64,000 bases of DNA from Aradus depressus (lineage: Eukaryota > Arthropoda > Insecta > Hemiptera > Aradidae): positions 280,501 through 344,500 of the forward strand of contig OY759227.1 of assembly GCA_963662175.1 (NCBI GenBank). Reading direction: 5' to 3'. A program made the translations under genes and the position numbers. This document shows, piece after piece, positions 51,673-64,000 of this stretch (position 1 is the stretch's first letter; each line of letters begins with the position of its first letter). The notes below the pieces were generated by a model. That model had not been told where the DNA came from and did no database searches. It saw nothing but the letters and a program-made list of their open reading frames with translations.

Positions 51673-54600
51673 GTCCGAAGGAGGGAGTACTCATTAGAGC
51701 TGGGGATCTACATTGCTATACTACCTCCATACTCACATTGGTATTCTACCTCCATACCCACATTGATATACTACCTCCATACCCCATAGTAGGTGTGGGA
51801 CTCTCTGGGTACGTCTCGAAAACCCAGTTGAGCATCCTTCAGGAATTTTTTGGCTAGGGGCCATATTACTATACTTTGTCTATGCAAAGGTTGAGGACTC
51901 ACACTGCTGCCCCACAGCAGGTCCGAAGGAGGGAGTGCTCATTAGAGCTAGGGGTGTACATTGCTATACTACCATCATACCCACATTGATATACTACCTC
52001 CATACCCCAAAATAGGTGTGGGACTCTCTGGGTACGTCTCGAAAACCCAGTTGAGCATCCTTCAGGAATTTTTTGGCAAGGGGGCATATTACTATACTTT
52101 GTCTATGCAAAGGTTGAGGACTCACACTGCTGCCCCACAGTAGGTCCGAAGAAGGGAGTGCTCATTAGAGCTGGGGATGTAAATTGCTATACTTCCTCCA
52201 TACCCACATTGATATACTACCTCCATACCCCAAAGTAGGTGTGGGACTCTCTGGGTACGTCTCGAAAACCCAGTTGAGCATCCTTCAGGAATTTTTTGGC
52301 AAGGGGGTGTATTACTTTACTTTGTCTATGCAAAGGTTGAGGACTCACACTGCTGCCCCACAGTAGGTCCGAAGGAGGAAGTGCTCATTAGAGCTGGGGA
52401 TGTACATTGCTATTCTACCTCCATACCCACATTGCTATTCTACCTCCATACCCACATTGATATACTACCTCCATACCCCAAAGTAGGTGTGGGACTCTCT
52501 GGGTACGTCTTGAAAACCCAGTTGGGCATCGTTCAGGAATTTTTTGGCAAGGGGGCATATTACTATACTTTGTCTATGCAAAAGTTGAAGACTCACACTG
52601 CTGCCCCACAGTAGGTCCGAAGGAGGGAGTGCTCATTAGAACTGGGGATGTACATTGCTATACTTCCTCCATACCCACATTGATATACTACCTCCATACC
52701 CACATTGATATACTACCTCCATACCCCAAAGTAGGTGTGGGACTCTCTGGGTACGTCTCGAAAACCCAGTTGAGCATCCTTCAGGAATTTTTTGGCAAGG
52801 GGCCATATTACTATACTTTGTCTATGCAAAGGTTGAGGACTCACACTGCTGCCCCACAGCAGGTCCGAAGGAGGGAGTGCTCATTAGAGCTAGGGGTGTA
52901 CATTGCTATACTACCGTCATACCCACATTGATATACTACCTCCATACCCCAAAATAGGTGTGGGACTCTCTGGGTACGTCTCGAAAACCCAGTTGAGCAT
53001 CCTTCAGGAATTTTTTGGCAAGGGGGCATATTACTATACTTTGTCTATGCAAAGGTTGAGGACTCACACTGCTGCCCCACAGTAGGTCCGATGGAAGGAG
53101 TGCTTATTAGAGCTGGGGATGTACATTGCTATACTTCCTCCATACCCACATTGATATACTACCTCCATACCCCAAAATAGGTGTGGGATTCTCTGGGTAC
53201 GTCTCGAAAACCCAGTTGAGCACCCTTCAGTAATTTTTAGGCAAGGGGGCGTATTACTTTACTTTGTCTATGCAAAGATGAGGACTCACACTGCTGCCCC
53301 ACAGTAGGTCCGAAGGAGGGAGTGCTCATTAGAGCTGGGGATGTACATTGCTTATCTACCTCCATACCCACATTGCTATTCTACCTCCATACCCACATTG
53401 ATATACTACCTCCATACCCCAAAGTAGGTGTGGGACTCTCTGGGTACGTCTCGAAACCCCAGTTGAGCATCGTTCAGGAATTTTTTGGCAAGGGGGCATA
53501 TTACTATACTTTGTCTATGCAAAGGATGAGGACTCATACTGCTGCCCCACAGTAGGTCCGAAGGAGGGAGTGCTCATTAGAGCTGGGGATGTACATTGCT
53601 ATACTACCTTCATACCCACATTGATATACTACCTCCATACCCCAAAGTAGGTGTGGGACTTTCTGGGTACGTCTCGAAAACCCAGTTGAGCATCCTTCAG
53701 GAATTTTTTGGCCAGGGGGCGTATTACTTTACTTTGTCTATGCAAAGGTTGAGGACTCACACTGCTGCCCCACAGTAGGTCCGAAGGAGGAAGTGCTCAT
53801 TAGAGCTGGGGATGTACATTGCTATTCTACCTCCATACCCACATTGCTATTCTACCTCCATACCCACATTGATATACTACCTCCATACCCCAAAGTAGGT
53901 GTGGGACTCCCTGGGTACGTCTTGAAAACCCAGTTCGGCATCGTTCAGGAATTTTTTGGCAAGGGGGCATATTACTATACTTTGTCTATGCAAAGGTTGA
54001 AGACTCACACTGCTGCCCCACAGTAGGTCCGAAGGAGGGAGTGCTCATTAGAACTGGGGATGTACATTGCTATACTTCCTCCATACCCACATTGATATAC
54101 TACCTTCATACCCCAAAGTAGGTGTGGGACTCTCTGGGTACGTCTCGAAAACCCAGTTGAGCATCCTTCAGGAATTTTTTGGCAAGGGGGCATATTACTA
54201 TACTTTGACTATGCAAAGGTTGAGGACTCACACTGCTGCCCCACAGTAGGTCCGAAGGAGGGAGTACTCATTAGAGCTGGGGATCTACATTGCTATACTA
54301 CCTCCATACTCACATTGGTATTCTACCTCCATACCCACATTGATATACTACCTCCATACCCCATAGTAGGTGTGGGACTCTCTGGGTACGTCTCGAAAAC
54401 CCAGTTGAGCATCCTTCAGGAATTTTTTGGCAAGGGGCCATATTACTATACTTTGTCTATGCAAAGGTTGAGGACTCACACTGCTGCCCCACAGCAGGTC
54501 CGAAGGAGGGAGTGCTCATTAGAGCTAGGGGTGTACATTGCTATACTACCGTCATACCCACATTGATATACTACCTCCATACCCCAAAATAGGTGTGGGA

Positions 54601-56777
54601 CTCTCTGGGTACGTCTCGAAAACCCAGTTGAGCATCCTTCAGGAATTTTTTGGCAAGGGGGCATATTACTATACTTTGTCTATGCAAAGGTTGAGGACTC
54701 ACACTGCTGCCCCACAGTAGGTCCGAAGAAGGGAGTGCTCATTAGAGCTGGGGATGTACATTGCTATACTTCCTCCATACCCACATTGATATACTACCTC
54801 CATACCCCAAAGTAGGTGTGGGACTCTCTGGGTACGTCTCGAAAACCCAGTTGAGCATCCTTCAGGAATTTTTTGGCAAGGGGGCATATTACTATACTTT
54901 GTCTATGCATAAGGTTGAGGACTCACACTGCTGCCCCACAGTAGGTCCGATGGAAGGAGTGCTTATTAGAACTGGGGATGTACATTGCTATACTTCCTCC
55001 ATACCCACATTGATATACTACCTTCATACCCCAAAGTAGGTGTGGGACTCTCTGGGTACGTCTCGAAAACCCAGTTGAGCATCCTTCAGGAATTTTTTGG
55101 CAAGGGGGCATATTACTATACTTTGACTATGCAAAGGTTGAGGACTCACACTGCTGCCCCACAGTAGGTCCGAAGGAGGGAGTACTCATTAGAGCTGGGG
55201 ATCTACATTGCTATACTACCTCCATACTCACATTGGTATTCTACCTCCATACCCACATTGATATACTACCTCCATACCCCAAAGTAGGTGTGGGACTCTC
55301 TGGGTACGTCTCGAAAACCCAGTTGAGCATCCTTCAGGAATTTTTTGGCAAGGGGCCATATTACTATACTTTGTCTATGCAAAGGTTGAGGACTCACACT
55401 GCTGCCCCACAGTAGGTCCGATGGAAGGAGTGCTTATTAGAGCTGGGGATGTACATTGCTATACTTCCTCCATACCCACATTGATATACTACCTCCATAC
55501 CCCAAAGTAGGTGTGGGACTCTCTGGGTACGTCCCGAAAACCCAGTTGAGCATCCTTCAGGAATTTTTTGGCAAGGGGGCATATTACTATACTTTGACTA
55601 TGCAAAGGTTAAGGACTCACACTGCTGCCCCACAGTAGGTCCGAAGGAGGGAGTACTCATTAGAGCTGGGGATCTCCATTGCTATACTACCTCCATACCC
55701 ACATTGATATGCTACCTCCATACCCCAAAATAGGTGTGGGACACTCTGGGTACGTCTCGAAAACCCAGTTGAGCACCCTTCAGGAATTTTTAGGCAAGGG
55801 GGCGTATTACTTTACTTTGTCTATGCAAAGGTTGAGGACTCACACTGCTGCCCCACAGTAGGTCCGAAGGAGGGAGTGCTCATTAGAGCTGAGGATGTAC
55901 ATTGCTTATCTACCTCCATACCCACATTGCTATTCTACCTCCATACCCACATTGATATACTACCTCCATACCCCAAAGTAGGTGTGGGACTCTCTGGGTA
56001 CGTCTCGAAAACCCAGTTGAGCATCGTTCAGGAATTTTTTGGCAAGGGGGCATATTACTATACTTTGTCTATGCAAAGGATGAGGACTCATACTGCTGCC
56101 CCACAGTAGGTCCGAAGGAGGGAGTGCTCATTAGAGCTGGGGATGTACATTGCTATACTACCTTCATACCCACATTGATATACTACCTCCATACCCCAAA
56201 GTAGGTGTGGGACTCTCTGGGTACGTCTCGAAAACCCAGTTGAGCATCCTTCAGGAATTTTTTGGCAAGGGGGCATATTACTTTACTTTGTCTATGCAAA
56301 GGTTGAGGACTCACACTGCTGCCCCACAGTAGGTCCGAAGGAGGGAGTGCTCATTAGAGCTGGGGTTGTACATTGCTATACTACCTCCATACCCACATTG
56401 ATATACTACCTCCATACCCCAAAATAGGTGTGGGACTCTCTGGGTACGTCTCGAAAACCCAGTTGAGCACCCTCCAGGAATTTTTAGGCAAGGGGGCGTA
56501 TTACTTTACTTTGTCTATGCAAAGGTTGAGGACTCACACTGCTGCCCCACAGTAGGTCCGAAGGAGGGAGTGCTCATTAGAGCTGGGGATGTACATTGCT
56601 ATACTACCTCCATACCCACATTGATATACTACCTCCATACCCCTAAGTAGGTGTGGGACTCCCTGGGTACATCCCGAAAACCCAGTTGAGCCTCCTTCAT
56701 GAATTTTTTGGCAAGGGGCATATTACTATTATTTGTCTATGCAAAGGTTGAGGACTCACACTGCAGCCCCACAGTAG

Positions 56778-58388
56778 GTCCGAAGGAAGGAGTGCTTATT
56801 AGAGCTGGGGATGTACATTGCTATACTTCCTCCATACCCCAAAGTAGGTGTGGGACTCTCTGGGTACGTCTCGAAAACCCAGTTGAGCATCCTTCAGGAA
56901 TTTTTTGGCAAGGGGGCATATTACTATACTTTGTCTATGCAAAGGTTGAGGACTCACACTGCTGCCCCACAGTAGGTCCGAAGGAGGGCGTGCTCATTAG
57001 AGCTAGGGGTGTACATTGCTATACTACCTTCGTACCCACATTGATATACTACCTCCATACCCCAAAATAGGTGTGGGACTTTCTGGGTACGTCTCGAAAA
57101 CCCAGTTGAGCATCCTTCAGGAATTTTTTGGCAAGGGGGGGTATTACTTTACTTTGTCTATGCAAAGGTTGAGGACTCACACTGCTGCCCCACAGTAGGT
57201 CCGAAGGAGGGAGTGCTCACTAGAACTGGGGATGTACATTGCTATTCTACCTCCATACCCACATTGCTATTCTACCTCCATACCCACATTGATATACTAC
57301 CTCCATACCCCAAAGTAGGTGTGGGACTCTCTGGGTACGTCTCGAAAACCCAGTTGAGCATCCTTCAGGAATTTTTTGGCAAGGGGGCATATTACTATAC
57401 TTTGACTATGCAAAGGTTGAGGACTCACACTGCTGCCCCACAGTAGGTCCGAAGGAGGGAGTGCTCATTAGAGCTGGGGATGTACATTGCTATTCTACCT
57501 CCATACCCACATTGCTATTCTACCTCCATACCCACATTGATATACTACCTCCATACCCCAAAGTAGGTGTGGGACTCTCTGGGTACGTCTCGAAAACCCA
57601 GTTGAGCATCCTTCAGGAATTTTTTGGCAAAGGGGCATATTACTTTACTTTGTCTATGCAAAGGTTGAGGACTCACACTGCTGCCCCACAGTAGGTCCGA
57701 AGGAGGGAGTACTCATTAGAGGTGGGGATCTACATTGCTATACTACCTCCATTCCCACATTGATATACTACCTCCATACCCCAAAATAGGTGTGGGACTC
57801 TCTGGGTACGTCTCGAAAACCCAGTTGAGCACCCTTCAGGAATTTTTAGGCAAGGGGGCGTATTACTTTACTTTGTCTATGCAAAGGTTGAGGACTCACA
57901 CTGCTGCCCCACAGTAGGTCCGAAGGAGGGAATGCTCATTAGAGCTGGGGATGTACATTGCTATTCTACCTCCATACTCACATTGCTATTCTACCTCCCT
58001 ACCCACTTTGATATACTACCTCCATACCCCAAAGTAGGTGTGGGACTCTCTGGGTACGTCTCGAAAACCCAGTTGAGCATCCTTCAGGAATTTTTTGGCA
58101 AGGTGGCATATTACTCTACTTTGTCTATGCAAAGGTTGAGGACTCACACTGCTGCCCCACAGTAGGTCCAGAAGAGGGAGTGCTCATTAGAGCTGGGGAT
58201 GTACATTGCTATACTTCCTCTATACCCACATTGATATACTACCTCCATACCCCGAAGTAGGTTTGGGACTCTGTGGGTACGTCTCGAAAACCCAGTTGAG
58301 CATCCTTCAGGAATTTTTTGGCAAGGGGGCATATTACTATACTGTGTCTATGTAAAGGTTGAGGACTCACACTGCTGCCCCACAGTAG
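56778..58388. repeat. 7-monomer HOR (1,611 bp), unit 1 in copy 2
   Basis: Equivalent of 42,406-44,016 at an offset of 14,372 bp, with all seven lengths preserved. A private change is CTCCCTACCCACTTTG near 58,005. Confidence 0.94.
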
Positions 58389-59999
58389 GTCCGAAGGAAG
58401 GAGTGCTTATTAGAGCTGGGGATGTACATTGCTATACTTCCTCCATACCCCAAAGTAGGTGTGGGACTCTCTGGGTACGTCTCGAAAACCCAGTTGAGCA
58501 TCCTTCAGGAATTTTTTGGCAAGGGGGCATATTACTATACTTTGTCTATGCAAAGGTTGAGGACTCACACTGCTGCCCCACAGTAGGTCCGAAGGAGGGC
58601 GTGCTCATTAGAGCTAGGGGTGTACATTGCTATACTACCTTCGTACCCACATTGATATACTACCTCCATACCCCAAAATAGGTGTGGGACTTTCTGGGTA
58701 CGTCTCGAAAACCCAGTTGAGCATCCTTCAGGAATTTTTTGGCAAGGGGGGGTATTACTTTACTTTGTCTATGCAAAGGTTGAGGACTCACACTGCTGCC
58801 CCACAGTAGGTCCGAAGGAGGGAGTGCTCACTAGAACTGGGGATGTACATTGCTATTCTACCTCCATACCCACATTGCTATTCTACCTCCATACCCACAT
58901 TGATATACTACCTCCATACCCCAAAGTAGGTGTGGGACTCTCTGGGTACGTCTCGAAAACCCAGTTGAGCATCCTTCAGGAATTTTTTGGCAAGGGGGCA
59001 TATTACTATACTTTGACTATGCAAAGGTTGAGGACTCACACTGCTGCCCCACAGTAGGTCCGAAGGAGGGAGTGCTCATTAGAGCTGGGGATGTACATTG
59101 CTATTCTACCTCCATACCCACATTGCTATTCTACCTCCATACCCACATTGATATACTACCTCCATACCCCAAAGTAGGTGTGGGACTCTCTGGGTACGTC
59201 TCGAAAACCCAGTTGAGCATCCTTCAGGAATTTTTTGGCAAAGGGGCATATTACTTTACTTTGTCTATGCAAAGGTTGAGGACTCACACTGCTGCCCCAC
59301 AGTAGGTCCGAAGGAGGGAGTACTCATTAGAGGTGGGGATCTACATTGCTATACTACCTCCATTCCCACATTGATATACTACCTCCATACCCCAAAATAG
59401 GTGTGGGACTCTCTGGGTACGTCTCGAAAACCCAGTTGAGCACCCTTCAGGAATTTTTAGGCAAGGGGGCGTATTACTTTACTTTGTCTATGCAAAGGTT
59501 GAGGACTCACACTGCTGCCCCACAGTAGGTCCGAAGGAGGGAATGCTCATTAGAGCTGGGGATGTACATTGCTATTCTACCTCCATACTCACATTGCTAT
59601 TCTACCTCCATACCCACTTTGATATACTACCTCCATACCCCAAAGTAGGTGTGGGACTCTCTGGGTACGTCTCGAAAACCCAGTTGAGCATCCTTCAGGA
59701 ATTTTTTGGCAAGGTGGCATATTACTCTACTTTGTCTATGCAAAGGTTGAGGACTCACACTGCTGCCCCACAGTAGGTCCAGAAGAGGGAGTGCTCATTA
59801 GAGCTGGGGATGTACATTGCTATACTTCCTCTATACCCACATTGATATACTACCTCCATACCCCGAAGTAGGTTTGGGACTCTGTGGGTACGTCTCGAAA
59901 ACCCAGTTGAGCATCCTTCAGGAATTTTTTGGCAAGGGGGCATATTACTATACTGTGTCTATGTAAAGGTTGAGGACTCACACTGCTGCCCCACAGTAG
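58389..59999. repeat. 7-monomer HOR (1,611 bp), unit 2 in copy 2
   Basis: Equivalent of 44,017-45,627 at the same 14,372-bp offset. The heptamer pair existed before the 15-kb duplication, because both copies contain it. Confidence 0.94.
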
Positions 60000-62317
60000 G
60001 TCCGAAGGAGGGAGTGCTCATTAGAGTTGGGGATGTACATTGCTATACTACTTCCATAGCGACATTGATATACTACCTCCATACCTCAAAGTAGGTGTGG
60101 GACTCTCTGGGTACGTCTCGAAAACCCAGTTGAGCATCCTTCAGGAATTTTTTGGCAAGGTGGCATATTACTATACTTTGTCTATGCAAAGGTTGAGGAC
60201 TCACACTGCTGCCCCACAGTAGGTCCGAAGGAGGAAGTGCTCATTAGAGCTGGGGATGTACATTGCTATACTTCCTCTATACCCACATTGATATACTACC
60301 TTCATACCCCGAAGTAGGTTTGGGACTCTGTGGGTACGTCTCGAAAACCCAGTTGAGCATCCTTCAGGAATTTTTTGGCTAGGGGGCATATTACTATAGT
60401 GTGTCTATGCAAAGGTTGAGGACTCACACTGCTGCCCCACAGTAGGTCCGAAGGAGGGAGTGCTCATTAGAGCTGGGGATGTACATTGCTATTCTACCTC
60501 CATACCCACATTGCTATTCTACCTCCATACCCACATTGATATACTACCTCCATACCCCAAAGTAGGTGTGGGACTCTCTGGGTACGTCTCGAAAACCCAG
60601 TTGGGCTTCGTTCAGGAATTTATTGGCAAGGGGGCATATTACTATACTTTGTCTATGCAAAGGTTGAAGACTCACACTGCTGCCCCACAGTAGGTCCGAA
60701 GGAGGGAGTGCTCATTAGTACTGGGGATGTACGTTGCTATACTTCCTCCATACCCACATTGATATACTACCTCCATACCCCGAAGTAGGTTTGGGACTCT
60801 CTGGGTACGTCTCGAAAACCCAGTTGAGCATCCTTCAGGAATTTTTTGGCAAGCGGGCATATTACTATACTTTGTCTATGCAAAGGTTGAGGACTCACAC
60901 TGCTGCCTCACAGTAGGTCCGAAGGAGGGAGTGCTCATTAGAGTTGAGGATATACATTGCTATACTACCTCCATAGCGACATTGATATACTACCTCCATA
61001 CCCCAAAGTAGGTGTGGGACTCTCTGGGTACGTCTCGAAAACCCAGTTGAGCATCCTTCAGGAATTTTTTGGCAAAAGGGCATATTACTATACTTTGTCT
61101 ATTCAAAGGTTGAGGACTCACACTGCTGCTCCACAGTAGGTCCGAAGGAAGGAGTGCTTATTGAAGCTGGGGATGTACATTGCTATACTTCCTCCATACC
61201 CACATTGATATACTACCTCCATACCCCAAAGTAGGTGTGGGACTCTCTGGGTACGTCTCGAAGACCCAGTTGAGCATCCTTCAGGAATTTTTTGGCAAAA
61301 GGGCATATTACTATACTTTGTCTATTCAAAGGTTGAGGACTCACACTGCTGCTCCACAGTAGGACCGAAGGAGGGAGTGCTCATTAGAGCTGGGGGTGTA
61401 CATTGCTATACTACCTTCATACCCACATTGATATACTACCTCCATACCCCATAGTAGGTGTGGAACTCTCTGGGTACGTGTCGAAAACCCAGTTGAGCAT
61501 CCTTCAGGAATTTTTTGGCAAGGGGGCATATTACTTTACTTTGTCTATGCAAAGGTTGAGGACTCACACTGCTGCCCCACAGTAGGTCCGAAGGAAGGAG
61601 TGCTTATTAGAGCTGGGGATGTACATTGCTGTACTTCTTCCATACCCACATTGATATACTACCTCCATACGCTGGGTACGTCTCGAAAACCCAGATGAGC
61701 ATCCTTCAGGAATTTTTTGGCAAGGGGGCATATTACTATACCTTGTCTATGCAAAGGTTGAGGACTCACACTGCTGCCCCACAGTAGATCCGAAGGAAGG
61801 AGTGCTTATTAGAGCTGGGGATGTACATTGCTATACTACCTTCATACCCACATTGATATACTACCTCCATACCCCAAAGTAGGTGTGGGACTCTCTTGGT
61901 ACGTCTCGAAAACCCAGTTGAGCATCCTTCAGGAATTTTTTGGCAAGGGGGCATATTACTATACTATGTCTATGCAAAGGTTGAGGACTCACACTGCTGC
62001 CCCACAGTAGGTCCGAAGGAGGGAGTGCTCATTAGAGCTGGGGGTGTACATTGCTATACTACCTTCATACCCACATTGATATACTACCTCCTTACCCCAA
62101 AGTAGGTGTGGGACTCTCTGGGTACGTGTCGAAAACCCAGTTGAGCATCCTTCAGGAATTTTTTGGCAAGGGGGCATATTACTTTACTTTGTCTATGCAA
62201 AGGTTGAGGACTCACACTGCTGCCCCACAGTAGGTCCGAAGGAGGGAGTGCTCATTAGAGCTGGGGGTATACATTGCTACACTACCTTCATACCCACATT
62301 GATATACTACCTCCATA

Positions 62318-64000
62318 CCCCAAAGTAGGTGTGGGACTCTCTGGGTACGTCTCGAAAACCCAGTTGAGCATCCTTCAGGAATTTTTTGGCAAGGGGGCAT
62401 ATTACTATACTTTGTCTATGCAAAGGTTGAGGACTCACACTGCTGCCCCACAGTAGGTCCGAAGGAGGGAGTGCTGATTAGAGCTGGGGATGTACATTGC
62501 TATTCTACCTCCATACCCACATTGCTATTCTACCTCCATACCCACATTGATATACTACCTCCATACCCCAAAGTAGGTGTGGGACTCTCTGGGTACGTCT
62601 CGAAAACCCAGTTGGGCATCGTTCAGGAATTTATTGGCAAGGGGGCATATTACTATACTTTGTCTATGCAAAGGTTGAAGACTCACACTGCTGCCCCACA
62701 GTAGGTCCGAAGGAGGAAGTGCTCATTAGAGCTGGGGATGTACATTGCTATACTTCCTCTATACCCACATTGATATACTACCTCCATACCCCGAAGTAGG
62801 TTTGGGACTCTGTGGGTACGTCTCGAAAACCCAGTTGAGCATCCTTCAGGAATTTTTTGGCAAGGGGGCATATTACTATAGTGTGTCTATGCAAAGGTTG
62901 AGGACTCACACTGCTGCTCCACAGTAGGTCCGAAGGAGGGAGTGCTCATTAGAGCTGGGGGTGTACATTGCTATACTACCTTCATAACCACATTGATATA
63001 CTACCTCCATACCCCATAGTAGGTGTGGAACTCTCTGGGTACGTGTCGAAAACCCAGTTGAGCATCCTTCAGGAATTTTTTGGCAAGGGGGCATATTACT
63101 TTACTTTGTCTATGCAAAGGTTGAGGACTCACACTGCTGCCCCACAGTAGGTCCGAAGGAAGGAGTGCTTATTAGAGCTGGGGATGTACATTGCTATACT
63201 TCTTCCATACCCACATTGATATACTACCTCCATACGCTGGGTACGTCTCGAAAACCCAGATGAGCATCCTTCAGGAATTTTTTGGCAAGGGGGCATATTA
63301 CTATACCTTGTCTATGCAAAGGTTGAGGACTCACACTGCTGCCCCACAGTAGATCCGAAGGAAGGAGTGCTTATTAGAGCTGGGGATGTACATTGCTATA
63401 CTACCTTCATACCCACATTGATATACTACCTCCATACCCCAAAGTAGGTGTGGGACTCTCTTGGTACGTCTCGAAAACCCAGTTGAGCATCCTTCAGGAA
63501 TTTTTTGGCAAGGGGGCATATTACTATACTATGTCTATGCAAAGGTTGAGGACTCACACTGCTGCCCCACAGTAGGTCCGAAGGAGGAAGTGCTCATTAG
63601 AGCTGGGGATGTACATTGCTATACTTCCTCTATACCCACATTGATATACCACCTCCATACCCCAAAATAGGTGTGGGACTCTCTGGGTACGTCTCGAAAA
63701 CCCAGTTGAGCACCCTACAGGAATTTTTAGGCAAGGGGGCGTATTACTTTACTTTGTCTAAGCAAAGGTTGAGGACTCACACTGCTGCCCCACAGTAAGT
63801 CCGAAGGAGAGAGTGCTCATTAGAGCTGGGGATGTACATTGCTATTCTACCTCCATACCCACATTGCTATTCTACCTCCATACCCACATTGATATACTAC
63901 CTCCATACCCCAAAGTAGGTGTGGGACTCTCTGGGTACGTCTCGAAAACCCAGTTGGGCATCGTTCAGGAATTTTTTGGCAAGGGGGCATATTACTATAC
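62318..64000. repeat. Domain H: continuation beyond the 15-kb duplication
   Basis: The monomer that copy 1 leaves unfinished at 48,168 is completed here. Units ending 63,150, 63,352 and 63,575 repeat those at 61,585, 61,787 and 62,010 with an offset of 1,565 bp (markers CCCCATAGTAGGTGTGGAAC, GTGTCG, ATACGCTGGG, CTCTCTTGGTACG). The last complete unit ends at 63,798 and a three-subrepeat monomer is cut by the window edge. Confidence 0.86.

Larger units (their letters stand above)
48169..62317. repeat. 15-kb segmental duplication, copy 2
   Basis: About 14.15 kb, matching copy 1 in order. Monomer-end offsets run 15,044, then 14,820, then 16,454, 16,231, 14,620, 14,372 and 14,149. The steps correspond to loss of one 224-bp unit, a net gain of 1,634 bp, losses of 223 bp, 1,611 bp, 248 bp and 223 bp. 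The copy ends where the partial monomer at 48,168 would have continued. Confidence 0.92.
1..64000. repeat. Tandem satellite array filling the window (223-bp monomer family)
   Basis: Every stretch I followed from the first to the last base is a copy of one monomer, always in the same orientation, with both ends cut mid-array by the window. The closing motif CCCCACAGTAG recurs about 282 times, at spacings of mostly 223 or 248 bp, less often 198, 202, 181/182, 215, 221-224 or 246-249 bp, and 95 bp at partial units. No spacer, transposon, rRNA, tRNA or unique gene lies between monomers. Such layered arrays are known from eukaryotic heterochromatin. Centromeric, subtelomeric or sex-chromosome location cannot be told from sequence alone. 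I do not recognise the family. Confidence 0.97.

Noticed and set aside
1..64000. Ribosomal DNA intergenic spacer repeats
   Set aside because: No rRNA gene fragment, Pol I promoter or terminator that I can recognise interrupts the array, and the array is far longer and more layered than typical spacer subrepeats.
1..64000. Telomere-like or simple microsatellite array
   Set aside because: No TTAGGG-type or other short-unit runs; the smallest real tandem unit is 25 bp.
168..64000. Promoter and Shine-Dalgarno-like signals (TATACT boxes, GAAGGAGGGAGTG before GTG starts)
   Set aside because: GGAGGGAGTG looks like a ribosome binding site before a GTG start, but it is simply a fixed part of every monomer. 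The downstream frames are not real genes and the array is eukaryotic in character.

Overview
The whole window, base 1 to 64,000, is one uninterrupted tandem satellite array. I found no gene, RNA gene, transposon or unique sequence in it. By hand count there are about 283 head-to-tail monomers, all in the same orientation. The basic monomer is 223 bp. Nested inside it are two direct copies of a 25-bp subrepeat, and gain or loss of one subrepeat gives the two commonest length variants, 248 bp (about 68 copies) and 198 bp (12 copies). Rarer classes carry fixed internal deletions: 202, 181/182, 215 and 221 bp. Arrays of this size and layered structure are typical of eukaryotic nuclear heterochromatin (centromeric, pericentromeric, subtelomeric or sex/B-chromosome satellite). 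Decay at the three CpG sites of the monomer suggests a genome with germline CpG methylation. I do not recognise the satellite family or the species.

Monomer ends below are the last base of the CAGTAG (or CAGCAG) motif that closes each unit. Left to right the array is a mosaic of local higher-order repeats (HORs). (A) 1-11,202 is heterogeneous, holds all the 181/182-bp monomers, has a 7.14-kb-offset repeat and an internal 1,144-bp tandem duplication with chimeric junctions. (B) 11,203-17,232 is a 10-monomer HOR (2,226 bp) with two full copies and one rearranged copy. (C) 17,233-24,494 is a 16-monomer HOR (3,631 bp) present twice. (D) 24,495-28,252 holds a 5-monomer HOR (1,088 bp) present twice. 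(E) 28,253-33,124 is dominated by 471-bp dimers (248+223). (F) 33,125-48,168 and (G) 48,169-62,317 are two copies of one roughly 15-kb segment, joined in the middle of a monomer at a 5-bp microhomology. (H) 62,318-64,000 continues the ancestral flank of that duplication.

The scales nest: 25 bp, 223 bp, 471-3,631 bp and 15 kb. This is the pattern expected from replication slippage at the smallest scale and repeated unequal exchange at the larger ones. Later length differences between the two 15-kb copies are nearly all whole monomers or whole groups of monomers, so most of those exchanges were in register. Short reading frames occur in nearly every monomer, but they are by-products of the repeat: the forward ones have no ATG, and the reverse one is frameshifted by each 25-bp change. 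The most notable points are the 15-kb duplication with its exact breakpoint, the clustering of rearrangement endpoints at a small inverted repeat in the monomer, and the repeated independent gain and loss of the 25-bp unit.
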